Source of the DNA: Anthracocystis setariae
Lineage: Eukaryota > Basidiomycota > Ustilaginomycetes > Ustilaginales > Ustilaginaceae
Reading direction: 5' to 3'
Assembly: GCA_928724745.1 (NCBI GenBank)
Contig: CAKMXJ010000018.1
Coordinates: 496,001-560,000 of the forward strand
Length of the DNA: 64,000 bases
Shown here: positions 62,645-64,000 of the stretch, in pieces
Numbering within the stretch: position 1 is the stretch's first letter
How the letters are laid out: every line of letters starts with the position of its first letter
Notes under the pieces: model-generated
Seen by the model: only the letters and a program-made list of their open reading frames with translations
Told to the model about the DNA's origin: nothing
The model's database searches: none
Program-made: the position numbers and the translations under genes

Positions 62645-64000
62645 TTAGCGGTCCTGAGTGGCGGTGACCATGTGGTCCTCCTTGTTGGAGTCCGAATCAG
62701 CATACTCGACATCGTTGCTGCGGTGAGCGGCGTTCTGAGTGTCAGCAGCGGCGTTAGTCTGGTCGATCTTCCATCCGTCGGTAGCAAAGATCTCGTCCAT
62801 CTCTTCGAGGTTCCTGCCCTTTGTTTCGGGAAGGAAAAAGTAAATGACGGGAACCCAAGCGGCGTTGAGGATGGCAAAGATGATGTAAGTCCTCCACTGG
62901 ATGTTCTGCAGCGCCGAGGGGGTGAACTTTACAACGGCGAAGTTGAAGATCCAGTTGGAGGCGGTGGAGAGGGCGGAACCCTTGGTTCGGATGAGAAGGG
63001 GCAGGACCTCGGAGGGAATGAGCCAGACGGTGGCCTGGAAACCGAGCGAGAAGAAGAATTCAAAGACGAAAAGCATGGCGGATGCGGCACGACCGTAGAC
63101 GTCACCGGCGGCTTGGCCCTGCAACTCGTTGGCGCGCTTGACCAGGCCAGTTTGAGCCGCCATGACCAAAGCCATTCCGGTGATGCAGGGGATGAGGAGC
63201 TTCTTACGACCGACGACGTCGATGAGGAAGTAGGAGATGGTGGAACCGAGGATGAGGCACATGTTGAGACCACCAGCCATAAGAGCGGATTCGTGGTTGC
63301 TGAGGCCGACCGACTTGGAGAAGAGGGTACCCGAGTAGTAGATGAGGGCGTTGATACCGGAAAGCTGCTGGGCAGCCTGGATGAAACAGGCCAGGAAGAG
63401 ACGGCGACGAGTGCGGATGGAGTCGGAGGCGAAGAGGGCGTTCCAGCCGGTGTTGGAGGCGGCGCGCTCGTGAGAGATAGCCTGTTGGATACCGGCGAAG
63501 GAGGCCTGGACTTCGGGCGAGTCGATCGAGGCGTTGTGAAGACGCTCGAGGACAGCAATGGCATCGGCCTCGCGTCCCTTGGAAGCAAGCCATCGTGGAG
63601 TGTCGGGGATGATCATGGTGCAAACGATGAGGAAGGCGATAAAGACGAGCTGAAGGAGGATAGGGATCCTCCAGACCTTGGAGCCGTTGATACCCGAGAA
63701 GCCAAAGGCGTAGTCGACCCAGTAGGAGATGACGATACCAAAGTTGAGGACGGTGAGGTCGAGGGCAACGAGCTTACCACGAGAGATGGCAGGCGAGGTC
63801 TCGGCCTGCAAGATAGGGACGGTGGAGTTGATAGCGCCCATGCCGAGACCGGAGATGATACGACCGGCGATCATGACGCCGACAGAGCTGCTGCAACCCT
63901 GGATGATGGCACCTGCGATCATGAAGAGGGAGCTGAGGAGGATGGTGCGCCTACGACCGAGCCAGTCACCAACAACAAAGGTGGCGAGGGCACCAAAGAA
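62645..64000 (-). CDS. MFS sugar transporter, 5' end outside the window
   Basis: The frame is open from the right edge to the stop at 62645, giving the C-terminal 451 residues of a major-facilitator sugar porter. Family motifs: GDWLGRRR (loop 2-3, near the window edge), GRIISGLGMGAINSTVPILQAE, PDTPRWLASKGR (end of helix 6), QQLSGINALIYYSGTLF (helix 7), DVVGRKKLL and PETKGRNLEEMDEIF at the C-terminal tail. About ten of the twelve helices are included. The tail is hydrophilic. Such carriers import hexoses, disaccharides, polyols or quinate by proton symport at the plasma membrane. The substrate cannot be told from sequence. Strong C-ending codon bias suggests high expression. Confidence 0.93.
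   Translation of the reverse strand, partial: FFGALATFVVGDWLGRRRTILLSSLFMIAGAIIQGCSSSVGVMIAGRIISGLGMGAINSTVPILQAETSPAISRGKLVALDLTVLNFGIVISYWVDYAFGFSGINGSKVWRIPILLQLVFIAFLIVCTMIIPDTPRWLASKGREADAIAVLERLHNASIDSPEVQASFAGIQQAISHERAASNTGWNALFASDSIRTRRRLFLACFIQAAQQLSGINALIYYSGTLFSKSVGLSNHESALMAGGLNMCLILGSTISYFLIDVVGRKKLLIPCITGMALVMAAQTGLVKRANELQGQAAGDVYGRAASAMLFVFEFFFSLGFQATVWLIPSEVLPLLIRTKGSALSTASNWIFNFAVVKFTPSALQNIQWRTYIIFAILNAAWVPVIYFFLPETKGRNLEEMDEIFATDGWKIDQTNAAADTQNAAHRSNDVEYADSDSNKEDHMVTATQDR

Overview
The window is nuclear DNA of a basidiomycete fungus, most likely a smut of the Ustilaginales (Ustilago, Sporisorium or Pseudozyma type). Genes are eukaryotic, separate and mostly 0.3-2 kb apart. 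Many have no intron, including a 1604-codon gene. The rest carry one or two introns, usually about 85-200 nt, with GT-AG ends. Gene content is fungal: VTC1, COX14, O-acetylhomoserine sulfhydrylase, a Zn2Cys6 regulator. Low intron density argues against mushroom-type basidiomycetes. The species assignment is inference.

Layout. 1-12.6 kb: the end of a PPxY-containing disordered protein, ARF6-type GTPase, MET17 sulfhydrylase, actin capping protein beta, an unknown membrane-anchored protein, and UGP1 with two long 5' introns. 12.7-26.5 kb: a U1A/U2B''-type spliceosomal protein, an intradiol (probably hydroxyquinol) dioxygenase, a DUF1330-like protein ending in a peroxisomal AKL signal, an FLX1-type mitochondrial carrier, a small one-pass membrane protein, a short-chain dehydrogenase, and a 930-aa disordered protein with a C-terminal BTB-like region. 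26.6-35 kb: a VWA8-type mitochondrial AAA protein, an intron-containing tRNA-Tyr, and an 884-aa protein I cannot assign. 35-42.1 kb: a 7.1-kb stretch with no convincing gene. 42.1-52.2 kb: a stand-alone receiver-domain protein, VTC1 (three exons), and four mitochondrial genes in two divergent pairs (DUF3429 protein/COX14, and PPR protein/NDUFA8-type complex I subunit). 52.4-64 kb: a 3-isopropylmalate-dehydrogenase-like gene divergent from an SSADH-like aldehyde dehydrogenase, then a Zn2Cys6 regulator, a doubtful small ORF, and the 3' part of a sugar transporter that runs off the right edge.

How the genes relate. Most are housekeeping. Three neighbourhoods may be functional: the dioxygenase with the peroxisomal DUF1330 protein (aromatic breakdown), the mitochondrial block at 45-52 kb, and the dehydrogenase pair with a nearby regulator and transporter at 52-64 kb. 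Non-coding DNA carries many microsatellites and homopolymers. It is also strikingly rich in the 7-mer TACTGTA/TACAGTA, which I found only outside coding sequence. I did not find a clear new mobile, defence or CRISPR system. The strongest unexplained signals are the TACTGTA motif, the gene-poor block and the stand-alone receiver protein.
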